Part shown: positions 1 to 7,736 of the stretch, piece after piece
Position numbering within the stretch: position 1 is the first letter of the stretch
Layout: every line of letters begins with the position of its first letter
NCBI RefSeq assembly: GCF_052044135.1
Contig: NZ_JBQDYF010000013.1
Coordinates: forward strand, 32,122 to 96,121
Source of the DNA: Salinisphaera sp052044135
GTDB taxonomy: Bacteria > Pseudomonadota > Gammaproteobacteria > Nevskiales > Salinisphaeraceae
Direction: 5' to 3'
Length of the DNA stretch: 64,000 nt
The notes under the pieces: generated by a model
Databases searched by the model: none
The model's input: only the letters and a program-made list of their open reading frames with translations
Told to the model about the DNA's origin: nothing
Program-made: the position numbers and the translations under genes

Positions 1-274
1 GCACACCGGGAATCGCCAGCGCAAGAACGGCCAGGCGATCCCGCCAAAGATTCTCGAAATGGATATGGAACGCGGCCTCGAACACTAGGCCCGGCAGAAA
101 GATCAGGAACAGCATTTCCCGCGTGAGCGCGGGCGCGTTGAACAGATGCAAGGCCCCCAGCAGCAGGCCGACAGGCACCAGCGCGACGGTGTACGGGATA
201 TTCAAACGCCGCGCCGCAATCGCAACCCCGGACGCAATCAGAAACATCAACAGAACGACGGATTCGGTGCGCAT
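1..274 (-). CDS. Na+/H+ antiporter, CPA1 family (N-terminal part, cut by window edge)
   Basis: The leftward frame opens at an ATG at 274 and runs off the left edge with 91 codons visible. The translation begins MRTESVVLLMFLIASGVAIA and has hydrophobic helices separated by short basic loops. It contains the stretch FLPGLVFEAAFHI, which resembles the conserved membrane segment of NhaP/CPA1 cation:proton antiporters. The family exchanges Na+ (or K+) for H+ across the inner membrane in pH and salt homeostasis. The C-terminal part is outside the window, so subfamily and ion preference cannot be judged. Confidence 0.75.
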   Translation of the reverse strand, partial: MRTESVVLLMFLIASGVAIAARRLNIPYTVALVPVGLLLGALHLFNAPALTREMLFLIFLPGLVFEAAFHIHFENLWRDRLAVLALAIPGV

Positions 275-339
275 CCCGGTTCGAATCCCCGCTAACTTGA
301 ACTACCGGCGCCTCGGGGTATGACTGGCGTTGCCATAGG

Positions 340-1194
340 TCATGCTCCCTGCCCGGTCAGCCAGGCACTGCGATGGCTGGCGCCGTCACCGAGCAGTTTC
401 GCCACCGTCTTGAACGTATCGTCCAGGCGTTGATCGAGCTGCCACGGCGGATTGAGTAGAACGAGCCCGCTGCCATGCATGCCGTATTCGGCGGGCGGGG
501 TGCCGAGGCGCAGTTCGCTATGCCAGAGCTTGGGAATACCGGATTGGCGCAGACTGGCCAACAGGCGTTCGTGGCGCCGCGCGCCCAGTAACGGATACCA
601 GATGACGACCACGGCGTGGCGCGCCTTGCGCACGATATGGCGCAGCGCCTTGGCGACGTCCTGGTATTCATTCCTGAGCTCGTAGCTGGGATCGATCAGC
701 ACGCACAGGCGCGGCGTGTTCACGGGCAGCATTTTCCGCAACCCTTCGAGCCCGTCGGCATGCAGACGCTGCTGGCGCTTGCCCGCGGACAGCGCTTCGG
801 CCTCGAGCGCCTGGTGCTCGGCCGGGTGCAGTTCGAACAGAGAGAGCTGGTCCTGTTTTCGCTGCAGATCGGCGAACCACCAGGGCGAGCCCGGATAGCG
901 ACGTAATACGGCCCCGCCCTGCAACGTCGCGAGCCGCCCCATCCAGTCGCCGAGCGGCGAATCCACGGCCACGGCATCGCGCTGCTCCCACAGGCGGGCC
1001 ACGCCGTTGCGATATTCGCCGTTTTTCTGCATGGCCTTGTCGGCCAGTGGATACAGCCCCCGGCCGGCGTGGGTGTCGACCAGCGTGATGGCCGATTCCT
1101 TGCGCTGCAGCGTGCGGAGCAACGTATACAGCGTCAGGTGCTTGTGTACGTCGGCGAAATTGCCGGCGTGATAGGCGTGTTGGTAAGAGAGCAT
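340..1194 (-). CDS. rlmJ: 23S rRNA (adenine(2030)-N6)-methyltransferase RlmJ
   Basis: This 284-residue protein matches RlmJ in length (about 280 in E. coli) and in its start, MLSYQHAYHAGNFADVHKH. RlmJ methylates N6 of A2030 in 23S rRNA using S-adenosylmethionine. Visible motifs are DTHAGRG (residues 40-46, cofactor loop), DPSYE (168-172, the catalytic motif IV position, with Ser where the textbook N6-adenine motif has a second Pro) and LLNPPW near 246-251. The gene is monocistronic, between the partial antiporter gene and the gamma-glutamyltransferase gene. Confidence 0.93.
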   Translation of the reverse strand: MLSYQHAYHAGNFADVHKHLTLYTLLRTLQRKESAITLVDTHAGRGLYPLADKAMQKNGEYRNGVARLWEQRDAVAVDSPLGDWMGRLATLQGGAVLRRYPGSPWWFADLQRKQDQLSLFELHPAEHQALEAEALSAGKRQQRLHADGLEGLRKMLPVNTPRLCVLIDPSYELRNEYQDVAKALRHIVRKARHAVVVIWYPLLGARRHERLLASLRQSGIPKLWHSELRLGTPPAEYGMHGSGLVLLNPPWQLDQRLDDTFKTVAKLLGDGASHRSAWLTGQGA

Positions 1195-1232
1195 GAGAAC
1201 GCGTTACGAAGCAGACCGCACAGCTTAGGTCT

Positions 1233-1249
1233 TGTTGCCGTTTCATACG
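1233..1249. repeat. 17-bp dispersed repeat, copy 1
   Basis: The 17 bases TGTTGCCGTTTCATACG occur here, between rlmJ and ggt, and again exactly at 7593-7609 in another intergenic gap. Flanking bases differ. No function is apparent; it may be part of a dispersed intergenic repeat family. Confidence 0.5.
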
Positions 1250-1346
1250 AGGCCTGCGTTGGCAAAGCTACCGCCTGGCAGGCGACGATTCCCGGCTCTG
1301 GCAGGCCACAAGGGCCTGTCGTCCGGTATCGCCGGAAGATCACCGA

Positions 1347-2933
1347 TCAGGCGCCCGCAGCGATCCCGTCGCTCCTTGGATCGGCGCCGCCCTCGAACCA
1401 GCCGTCCGGGCGGTGGATCACGGCGCCGGCGTGGCCCATGGTGTCGCTGAAGGCTTCGGGCAGGATTTCCGTGTCGTGGCCGGCGGCTAGCAGTTGCTCG
1501 ACCAGGGCAGCACTGAAACGCGATTCGAGTTTCAGCGTGGTGCTGTTTTCGCCCCAGGTCCGGCCCAGAAGCCAGCGCGGGGCGCTGATGGCCTGCTGGA
1601 TCGGCTGGCCGAATCGAGCGTAGCGAGTAAAGACTGCGGCCTGCGTCTGAGGTTGCCCTTCGCCGCCCATGGTGCCGTACACCATGGTGCGTCCGTCGGC
1701 GAAGCGAGCGAGCGCCGGGTTGAGTGTATGGAACGGGCGACGGCCCGGCGCCAGCGCCTGGCGACCCTTCGGATCGAGACTGAAGCTGATGCCGCGATTC
1801 TGCCAGAGCACGCCGGTGGACGGCGACACGACACCGGAACCGAATTCCCAATAGATGCTTTGAATGAAGCTCACGGCGCAGCCGTCGCGGTCGATGCAGC
1901 CCAGCCAGACGGTATCGCCGGGGGCGTCCGGTTGCGGCCACGGCAACGCCTGGGCCGGATCGATCCGGTCGGCGAGCGTGTCGAGATGGGCGTCGGTCAG
2001 CCAGGTCGCCGGGTCGCGGGTCATCCAGGCCGGATCGGTGACTTCGCGATCGCGGACGAGAAACGCTTGCTTGGTGGCTTCGACCAGCCCGTGCAAGTGG
2101 GCGAAACCCTCGCCCTCGGCCACGCCCAGACGGTCGAACAGGCCGAGAATCATCAGCGAGGCCAGGCCTTGCGTCGGCGGCGGCAGGTTGTACACATCGG
2201 CATCGTGCAGGGCGAGCGCGAGCGGCGCGACCTCGCGGGCGGCGAAGTCAGCCAGATCGCGCCGGCGCAACGGGCTGCCGGCGGCTTCGAGGTCGGCGGC
2301 CATGGCATCGGCGAGTTCGCCGCGGTAGAAGTCGTCCAGGCCGGCGCGCGCGAGCTGGTCGAGTGTATCGGCAAGCCGGGTCTGCTTGAGGACAGTACCG
2401 ACGCCCGGCGGCCGGCCGTCGATGAATAAATGCTCGGCAAAGCCGGGCACGCCCACCAGTTCGTCGTGCTTGGCGGCGCCGAGCGCGGCCTGGCTTCGAG
2501 TGACGGCGATGCCGTGGCGGGCATGTTCGGCCGCGTCGGCCAACAACCGTGACAAGGGCAGTCGCCCGCCCCATTCCTGGCTGATGGCCTGGGCACGCGC
2601 CCAGCCGCCCACGGTGCCGGCGACGGTGAGCGCGGCCAAGGGCCCACGCGACGGAATGGTGTCGTGGCCGGCATAGAAGGCCCTGTCGGCCTGGGCCACG
2701 GCCGGCCCGCAAGCGTCGATGGCGCGCGGTGCCTCGCCGGGGCGCGAGATCAGCCAGAAGCCGTCGCCGCCGATGGAATTCATATGCGGATAGACGACAG
2801 CAATGGCGGCAGCGCTGGCGATCATCGCCTCGATGGCATTGCCGCCATCGCGCAATACATCCCGCCCGGCCTGGGCGGCCAGATGATGCGGCGCGACCAC
2901 CATGCCGCGCCGACTCCGAAGGGTTTCCCGCAC
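1347..2933 (-). CDS. Gamma-glutamyltransferase family protein
   Basis: This 528-residue protein is a member of the gamma-glutamyltranspeptidase (Ntn-hydrolase) family. Such enzymes are made as a proenzyme that cleaves itself before a Thr, which becomes the nucleophile for hydrolysis or transfer of gamma-glutamyl groups. The likely processing point is GD-TVWLGCID, with Thr341. An N-terminal MNSIGGDGFW and the C-terminal MGGEGQPQTQ are typical. No signal peptide is evident (start MRETLRSRRGMVVAPHH), so a cytoplasmic YwrD-like enzyme is more likely than a periplasmic one. It follows the tauE-like gene by 21 bp and appears to be the last gene of the TRAP transporter unit, which suggests the imported compound is a gamma-glutamyl or related amide. 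That last step is inference. Confidence 0.85.
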   Translation of the reverse strand: MRETLRSRRGMVVAPHHLAAQAGRDVLRDGGNAIEAMIASAAAIAVVYPHMNSIGGDGFWLISRPGEAPRAIDACGPAVAQADRAFYAGHDTIPSRGPLAALTVAGTVGGWARAQAISQEWGGRLPLSRLLADAAEHARHGIAVTRSQAALGAAKHDELVGVPGFAEHLFIDGRPPGVGTVLKQTRLADTLDQLARAGLDDFYRGELADAMAADLEAAGSPLRRRDLADFAAREVAPLALALHDADVYNLPPPTQGLASLMILGLFDRLGVAEGEGFAHLHGLVEATKQAFLVRDREVTDPAWMTRDPATWLTDAHLDTLADRIDPAQALPWPQPDAPGDTVWLGCIDRDGCAVSFIQSIYWEFGSGVVSPSTGVLWQNRGISFSLDPKGRQALAPGRRPFHTLNPALARFADGRTMVYGTMGGEGQPQTQAAVFTRYARFGQPIQQAISAPRWLLGRTWGENSTTLKLESRFSAALVEQLLAAGHDTEILPEAFSDTMGHAGAVIHRPDGWFEGGADPRSDGIAAGA

Positions 2934-2954
2934 GATTTCTTCCTTTTCTAGTTA

Positions 2955-3797
2955 TCAGCCACCAAACAAGTCCACAAACATACGCAAAGACGTGAGCAGG
3001 AGGAATAGCGCGAACACCTGACGTAGCCGCAATGGGTTCACACTATGCGCCAATCGCGCGCCGACCGGGGCCATGAGCACCGTGACGGGCACGATCAGCG
3101 CAAAGCCGATCAGATTGACGTAGCCGAGGCTGCCCGGCGGCCGGTGGGGCGCGCCGAGCCCGCTGATGACCATGCCCAGCGCGCCCGGCACGCTGATGAT
3201 CAACCCGATGGCGGCGGCGGTGCCCACCGCCCGGCGCATGGGAACATCGAACAAACTCAGCAGCGGCACACTCAAGGTCCCGCCGCCGATACCCATCAGG
3301 CTGGAAAACCCACCGATCACGGCGCCGAGCGCCCACCGCGCCGGCTTGCCGGGCAAGCCCTCGGCCAAGGCGGCGCTGGAGACGCGCAACGCCATGTTCA
3401 GAGCCACGATCAACGCCACCACGGCGAACACGCCGGTGAGCACCGCGCCGCTGACCCACCCCGCCAGAGCGGTACCCACGAACACGCCGGCCACCACGCC
3501 GGGTGCCAGCGAGCGAAGCAGCCCGGGGTCGAGACTGCCGTGCTGATAATGCGCGCGCGCCGACACGATCGAGGTGGGAATGATGGTCGCCAGCGAGGTC
3601 GCCACGGCCACGTGCATGCGGACACCGCTATCGATGCCGAGCCATGCGAACAGGTTGTAGAGCACCGGCACGATCACGATACCGCCGCCGACACCGAGTA
3701 ACCCGGCCATCAGGCCAGCCACCAGGCCGGTCGCGAGCAGCGCACCGGCCAATGCGGCCAGCCAGAGCAGGCCGTGGATGTCCATTGCGTGAATCAT
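2955..3797 (-). CDS. TauE/SafE-family sulfite/organosulfur exporter
   Basis: The 280-residue protein is strongly hydrophobic, with about eight predicted membrane helices. It carries the glycine-rich N-terminal GLLGVGGGIVIVPVL and a second copy, MGIGGGTLSVPLLS, which are the paired signatures of the TauE/SafE (DUF81) family. Members export sulfite, sulfoacetate or other small anions. The ATG at 3797 is used; a second ATG four codons in is possible, and neither has a strong ribosome site. It lies 6 bp after dctM and 21 bp before ggt, so it is probably part of the same transcript. Substrate is unknown. Confidence 0.85.
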   Translation of the reverse strand: MIHAMDIHGLLWLAALAGALLATGLVAGLMAGLLGVGGGIVIVPVLYNLFAWLGIDSGVRMHVAVATSLATIIPTSIVSARAHYQHGSLDPGLLRSLAPGVVAGVFVGTALAGWVSGAVLTGVFAVVALIVALNMALRVSSAALAEGLPGKPARWALGAVIGGFSSLMGIGGGTLSVPLLSLFDVPMRRAVGTAAAIGLIISVPGALGMVISGLGAPHRPPGSLGYVNLIGFALIVPVTVLMAPVGARLAHSVNPLRLRQVFALFLLLTSLRMFVDLFGG

Positions 3798-3803
3798 GAC
3801 CGG

Positions 3804-5126
3804 CTACCAGCCGATGGCGTGCGGCAGCCAGATCGCGAGCGCCGGAAACACGCACAGCGCGATCACGGCCACGACCTGAATGCCGATGAAGGGCATCACG
3901 CCCCGGTATATATCCCGCGTGGTGATTTCCGGCGGCGCCACACCACGCAGATAAAACAGCGACCAGCCGAATGGCGGCGTCAGAAAAGAGGTTTGCAGGA
4001 TCATCGCCACCAGGATGCAAAGCCAGGCCAGATTCACGCCGGACTGGGTGAAATACGGCAGGAACAGCGGCAGCACGATGTACGAGATCTCGATCCAATC
4101 GAGAAAGAAGCCGAGTACAAAAATCAGTAGGCCCATGAAGGCGATGCCGCCCCAAACGCCGCCGGGCAGCAGCGCGAACAGCTGATCGACCAGCACATCA
4201 CCGCCCAGACCGCGAAAGGCCAGGCTGAACACCTGGGCCGCGATCAGAACGAACAGGGTCATGCCGGTGATCTTGAAGGTGGACAGTACCGTCTCGCGCA
4301 TCACCTGATAGCTCAGCCGGCCGGAACAGAGCACAAGCACGATCGATCCCAGCGCCCCCATCGAGGCCGCCTCGGTCGGCGCGGCCACGCCGCCGATGAT
4401 CGACCCGAGCACCAGGATAATCAGCGCCACCGGCGGCAATACCACCTTGACGAGATCGATCGCCAGACGGCTGGCACTCATCCCGGCTCGCTCGTCGGCA
4501 TCGATCGGCGGCATGCGCTGCGGTTGCCTTATCGCCACAACGGTGAGATACACCAGATACAGCCCCGCGAGCATCAGGCTCGGGATCAACGCCCCGGCGA
4601 ACAAAGTGCCCACCGAGACACCGGAGATATCGGACAGGATGATCAGCACCAGGCTCGGCGGGATGATCTGGCCCAGCGTGCCCGACGCGCAAATCGTGCC
4701 GCAGGTGATGCCCTTGTCGTAGCCACGCGCGAGCAGTGTGGGCAGGCTGATCAGCCCGACCGTGACCACCGTGGCGGCAACGATGCCGGTCGAAGCCCCC
4801 ATCACGACGCCGAACACGATGATGGCCAGCGCCATGCCCCCCGGCCGGCTGCCCGACAGATGGCCGATGACTTCCAGCATGCGCTCGGCGAGCCGGGACT
4901 TTTCCAGCATTACCCCCATGAACACGAACAGCGGAATCGCCAGCAGTGTGTAGTTGGTGACCACGCCGTAGATACGCAGGGGCAACAGGTTGAACAGCGA
5001 CTCCCCTGCGCCCGCGACACCGAACACGAGGCCGGCCGCGGTCAACGCAAAGGGCACGGGGATGCCCACCAGCAGCAGCGCGAACAGCGCACCGACCATG
5101 ACCAGCGCCAGATATTCAACGCCCAT
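3804..5126 (-). CDS. dctM: TRAP transporter large permease subunit DctM
   Basis: This is a 12-helix TRAP large permease of about 440 residues. It opens with MGVEYLALVMVGALFALLL, and the family-typical GASTGIVAATVVTVGL and ASGTLGQIIPPSL segments are visible. It forms the Na+-coupled membrane channel with DctQ and takes substrate from DctP. The chosen ATG (5126) overlaps the end of dctQ by 11 bp. An ATG at 5156 in the same frame would add ten residues unlike other DctM proteins. Confidence 0.92.
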   Translation of the reverse strand: MGVEYLALVMVGALFALLLVGIPVPFALTAAGLVFGVAGAGESLFNLLPLRIYGVVTNYTLLAIPLFVFMGVMLEKSRLAERMLEVIGHLSGSRPGGMALAIIVFGVVMGASTGIVAATVVTVGLISLPTLLARGYDKGITCGTICASGTLGQIIPPSLVLIILSDISGVSVGTLFAGALIPSLMLAGLYLVYLTVVAIRQPQRMPPIDADERAGMSASRLAIDLVKVVLPPVALIILVLGSIIGGVAAPTEAASMGALGSIVLVLCSGRLSYQVMRETVLSTFKITGMTLFVLIAAQVFSLAFRGLGGDVLVDQLFALLPGGVWGGIAFMGLLIFVLGFFLDWIEISYIVLPLFLPYFTQSGVNLAWLCILVAMILQTSFLTPPFGWSLFYLRGVAPPEITTRDIYRGVMPFIGIQVVAVIALCVFPALAIWLPHAIGW

Positions 5127-5658
5127 GGGCGGCCTGCTGACGGGGGATGAGCGCACGAATCCCGAGCGCCATGCCTTCCAGCGCGATCAGAGCGAAACCC
5201 AGCGGGACGAACGCCTTGAGCAGAAAACGGTCGGGCAGGCCGCCGGGCGTGGCCGAGCCCTCGCCCATTTGATAGGCCATGGTGACGAATCTCATCGAGA
5301 CATAGGCGATAAACACCGAGGTTGGAACGACGATCAGGAAGCACACCAGGATGTTGATCCAGCGACGGGCGCGCTCGGAAAAACCCTGGTAGAAGATGTC
5401 GACCCGGACGTGCTCATCCTGCTGCAGGGTGAACGGCGCGCTGAGCATGGCAATCACCGCCAGCAGATGCCATTCGAGCTGCTGCTCGGCAACCGAGCCG
5501 ATGTGCCAGATGTAACGGGCCAGCACATCGCCGGCCACCAGCAGCACCAGCACGAGGGTAAGCCACGCACAAACGCGGCCCATCCAGTGGATGCCCCCGT
5601 CGATGCCGTCGGCGAGGCGGCCGATCGACCGCAGGAAGAAGTGGATCGACATGTGCAT
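5116..5658 (-). CDS. dctQ: TRAP transporter small permease subunit DctQ
   Basis: About 181 residues with four hydrophobic helices, including the family-like WLTLVLVLLVAGDVLARYIW. DctQ is the small membrane subunit that pairs with DctM. The ATG at 5658 is chosen because it overlaps the dctP stop (TGATG), giving translational coupling. A second ATG at 5652 is also possible. The open frame continues upstream to 5898 inside dctP, but that part is antisense-like low-complexity sequence without family similarity. Confidence 0.9.
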   Translation of the reverse strand: MHMSIHFFLRSIGRLADGIDGGIHWMGRVCAWLTLVLVLLVAGDVLARYIWHIGSVAEQQLEWHLLAVIAMLSAPFTLQQDEHVRVDIFYQGFSERARRWINILVCFLIVVPTSVFIAYVSMRFVTMAYQMGEGSATPGGLPDRFLLKAFVPLGFALIALEGMALGIRALIPRQQAAHGR

Positions 5659-6749
5659 CAAAGGTTCTTGTCGAGCACCATCTTCTCGCTGATATTCAAC
5701 CAGGCGTCGGCTTTCTTCTTGAAGTCGAAGTACGACTTGTTGACCTTCGCGACCTGCGGATCCTTCCTGACGTAATCGCTGAGGATGTCGTTGCTGGCGG
5801 TACGCAGATGTTCGAGCACACCGTCCGGCAGCTGCTTGACCTTCACGCCGTCCTTGTCGACGAGATCGCGCAGCGCATCCGGATTGTTGGCGTTGCACCA
5901 GGCGAAGCTGATCTCATTGCAGGCCGCCGCACAGTTTTTGACCACGGCCTGCAGATCGGGCGGCAGACTTTCCCAGGCCTGCTTGCCGATCAGCAGCTCG
6001 GTCACGGTGCCCGGCTCGTGCCAGCCCGGGGTGTAGTAGTACTGGGCCGCGTTCTGCAGCCCGAGCTGTCGGTCGAGATAAGGGCCAACGAATTCCGCGG
6101 CATCGATCACGCCACGATTGAGCGCCGGGAAGATGGAGCTGCCGGGCAGCAGCTTGACGCTGACGCCCAGCTGCTCATAGACCTTGGCGGCCAGGCCGGG
6201 AATACGCATGCGCAGCCCCTTGAAGCTGTCCACGTTCTCGATCGGCTTCTTGAACCAGCCGGTCATCTGCATGCCGGTATTACCGCACGGTAATGCCTTC
6301 AGCCCGAAATCCGAATAGATCTCGTCCCAAAGCTCGATGCCGCCGCCGTTATACAGCCAGGCATTGACGCCGAGCGTGCCCATGCCGAACGGCACGGCGG
6401 CAAAATACTGGGCCGCAAATACTTTGCCGGACCAGAAATACGAATTGCCCCAGTTCATGTGCACAGTGCCGGAACGCACGGCGTCGAATCCGCCGAAAGC
6501 CGGCACCAGCGACTTGGCGGCATAGAAATCGATTTTGAGACGCCCGTTGGATGCGGCTTCCACGCGTTTGCAGAAGTCTGTCGCGCTGCCCGGGCCGGTG
6601 CTGTAGAACGGCGCCCCCGGACCGTACGCGCTGGTCATCCGCCAGTGGAATGTCTTTTTTTCGGCCGCACTCGCAATCATCGGCGCGGATGCCGCCCCGG
6701 CCAGCGCACCGGCCCCAGTCTTTAGAAAATCACGCCGCTTGATAGTCAT
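5658..6749 (-). CDS. dctP: TRAP transporter substrate-binding protein DctP, TakP-like
   Basis: This 363-residue periplasmic binding protein starts MTIKRRDFLKTGAGALAGAA, a twin-arginine signal with cleavage near ASA-AEK. The body resembles the TakP group of TRAP binding proteins (ALPCGNTGMQMTGWF, FKGLRMRIPGLAAKVYEQLG), several of which bind 2-oxo acids. The start has the ribosome site GGAGATAAG just upstream. It is the first gene of dctP-dctQ-dctM-tauE-ggt and lies downstream of a sigma-54 promoter at 6813-6828. The ligand cannot be read from sequence; a 2-oxo acid or similar carboxylate is the best family-based guess. Confidence 0.9.
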   Translation of the reverse strand: MTIKRRDFLKTGAGALAGAASAPMIASAAEKKTFHWRMTSAYGPGAPFYSTGPGSATDFCKRVEAASNGRLKIDFYAAKSLVPAFGGFDAVRSGTVHMNWGNSYFWSGKVFAAQYFAAVPFGMGTLGVNAWLYNGGGIELWDEIYSDFGLKALPCGNTGMQMTGWFKKPIENVDSFKGLRMRIPGLAAKVYEQLGVSVKLLPGSSIFPALNRGVIDAAEFVGPYLDRQLGLQNAAQYYYTPGWHEPGTVTELLIGKQAWESLPPDLQAVVKNCAAACNEISFAWCNANNPDALRDLVDKDGVKVKQLPDGVLEHLRTASNDILSDYVRKDPQVAKVNKSYFDFKKKADAWLNISEKMVLDKNL

Positions 6750-6812
6750 CGCTTATCTCCGTTGTCCCGATTGCAATGTCAAAAAAGGAATCGCTATCCA
6801 CCAGGCGCCAGG

Positions 6813-6828
6813 AGCAAGGTACGTGCCA
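6813..6828 (-). promoter_or_regulatory. Sigma-54 (-24/-12) promoter for the dctPQM-tauE-ggt unit
   Basis: Reading leftward, the sequence is TGGCACG-TACC-TTGCT, an essentially perfect match to the sigma-54 consensus TGGCACG-N4-TTGCW. The invariant GG and GC are separated by 10 bases. The predicted start is near 6802, giving a leader of about 53 bases before dctP. Confidence 0.8.
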
Positions 6829-6953
6829 TGCCGAGAAAAAAAGATAACTGTCTGTTTTTTATGATTAAAAAAAGAACTTTCGGTTCGGATGCGGACAAAT
6901 GCCGCGCACCGGGATGCACCCGGTTGGTGCCGTGCCGCCGGAAGGCGAAATGA

Positions 6954-6969
6954 CAATCGGAGCCGATTG
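6954..6969. promoter_or_regulatory. Palindrome, candidate activator site for the dctP promoter
   Basis: CAATCGG-AG-CCGATTG is a perfect 7-bp inverted repeat with a 2-bp spacer. It lies about 125 bp upstream of the -24 element, a usual distance for a sigma-54 enhancer-binding protein. It could instead be an Lrp site for the neighbouring gene. Confidence 0.45.
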
Positions 6970-7109
6970 ACGGCCACCGCTCGCGTTTGTGCGGTACCGA
7001 TCACCGGATGGCAGGGAAACTGCATGACGATGGGACGTGTGCTTCATCGTTTGTCAAAAACGCATCGAAAAAGCGCCCGCCCCCTTTCAGTGCGACTTCG
7101 AGGTGACCC

Positions 7110-7556
7110 ATGGACGATCTGGACCGGCGCATTCTCGGCCTGTTGATCGAGGACGGCCGTCTTTCCTTTGCCGAGATCGGCCGACGGCTGGCGATCTCGC
7201 GTGCGCACGCGCGCGACCGTACCGCCAGCCTTCAGGCACGCGGCGTGATCGAGCAGTTCACAGCAGTGGTGAATCCGGAAAAGGTCGGGGTGGGAATCTC
7301 GGCGTTCCTGGACGCGAAAGTGGCGCCCACGCTGGTCGAGACGTTATGCGCCGAGTTGGCGCCGCTTTCGGAGGTGGTCAGTCTGTACTTGATGAGCGAC
7401 ATGCGCAGCCTGCACATTCACACGCTCACCCACACCGAAGCGGATCTCGACGCCTTCGTACGCGAACACTTCTTCGCCCGTGAGGGGGTGCAGTCGATCG
7501 ACTGCACGCTGCTGCTACGGCGCATCAAGAACCGGCGCGGCGGACCGCGTATCTAG
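7110..7556 (+). CDS. Lrp/AsnC family transcriptional regulator
   Basis: The 148-residue protein begins MDDLDRRILGLLIEDGRLSF, the usual Lrp/AsnC winged-helix start, with the helix-turn-helix ending near residue 50. A C-terminal RAM-type ligand-binding half (VGVGISAFLDAKV onward) follows. Family members sense amino acids or related small molecules and bind DNA as oligomers. It is divergent from the dctP unit, so it may regulate that operon, but the operon also has its own sigma-54 promoter. The effector is unknown. Confidence 0.88.
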   Translation: MDDLDRRILGLLIEDGRLSFAEIGRRLAISRAHARDRTASLQARGVIEQFTAVVNPEKVGVGISAFLDAKVAPTLVETLCAELAPLSEVVSLYLMSDMRSLHIHTLTHTEADLDAFVREHFFAREGVQSIDCTLLLRRIKNRRGGPRI

Positions 7557-7559
7557 ACC

Positions 7560-7584
7560 ATATGGATTGCATCGCAATCCATAT
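7560..7584. repeat. 11-bp perfect inverted repeat after the Lrp-family gene
   Basis: ATATGGATTGC and GCAATCCATAT are separated by only ATC, four bases after the stop codon. The position between convergent genes fits a bidirectional transcript end, but neither side has a U-tract, so it is not a standard intrinsic terminator. An 11-base run of C follows at 7693-7703 in the same gap. Confidence 0.6.
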
Positions 7585-7592
7585 CAGGGGCC

Positions 7593-7609
7593 TGTTGCCG
7601 TTTCATACG
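7593..7609. repeat. 17-bp dispersed repeat, copy 2
   Basis: Exact second copy of the 17 bases at 1233-1249, in the same orientation, again in a short intergenic gap. Confidence 0.5.
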
Positions 7610-7736
7610 GTACCGCCCCGGCATGGAAAACCCGCTCATGCCGGCTTGTGCCGTACTCAAGGCAACCCCGCATACGGATATGATCCGCGGCGCCCCCCCC
7701 CCCGGCCATCCGGACACCGGACAAGGCGTTCGCGTA

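Larger units (their letters stand above)
6750..7109. other. Regulatory intergenic region between dctP and the Lrp-family gene
   Basis: This 360-bp gap between divergent genes holds no plausible gene. From the dctP side it contains a sigma-54 promoter (6813-6828), an A/T-rich tract (about 6835-6885) of the kind where IHF bends DNA between activator and promoter, and a palindrome (6954-6969) suitable as an upstream activator site. The Lrp-family gene starts at its right edge. Confidence 0.65.

Noticed and set aside
7693..7703. Run of 11 C as a phase-variation tract
   Set aside because: It lies in a non-coding gap between two convergent genes, not in a promoter or reading frame; it is also a common place for sequencing error.
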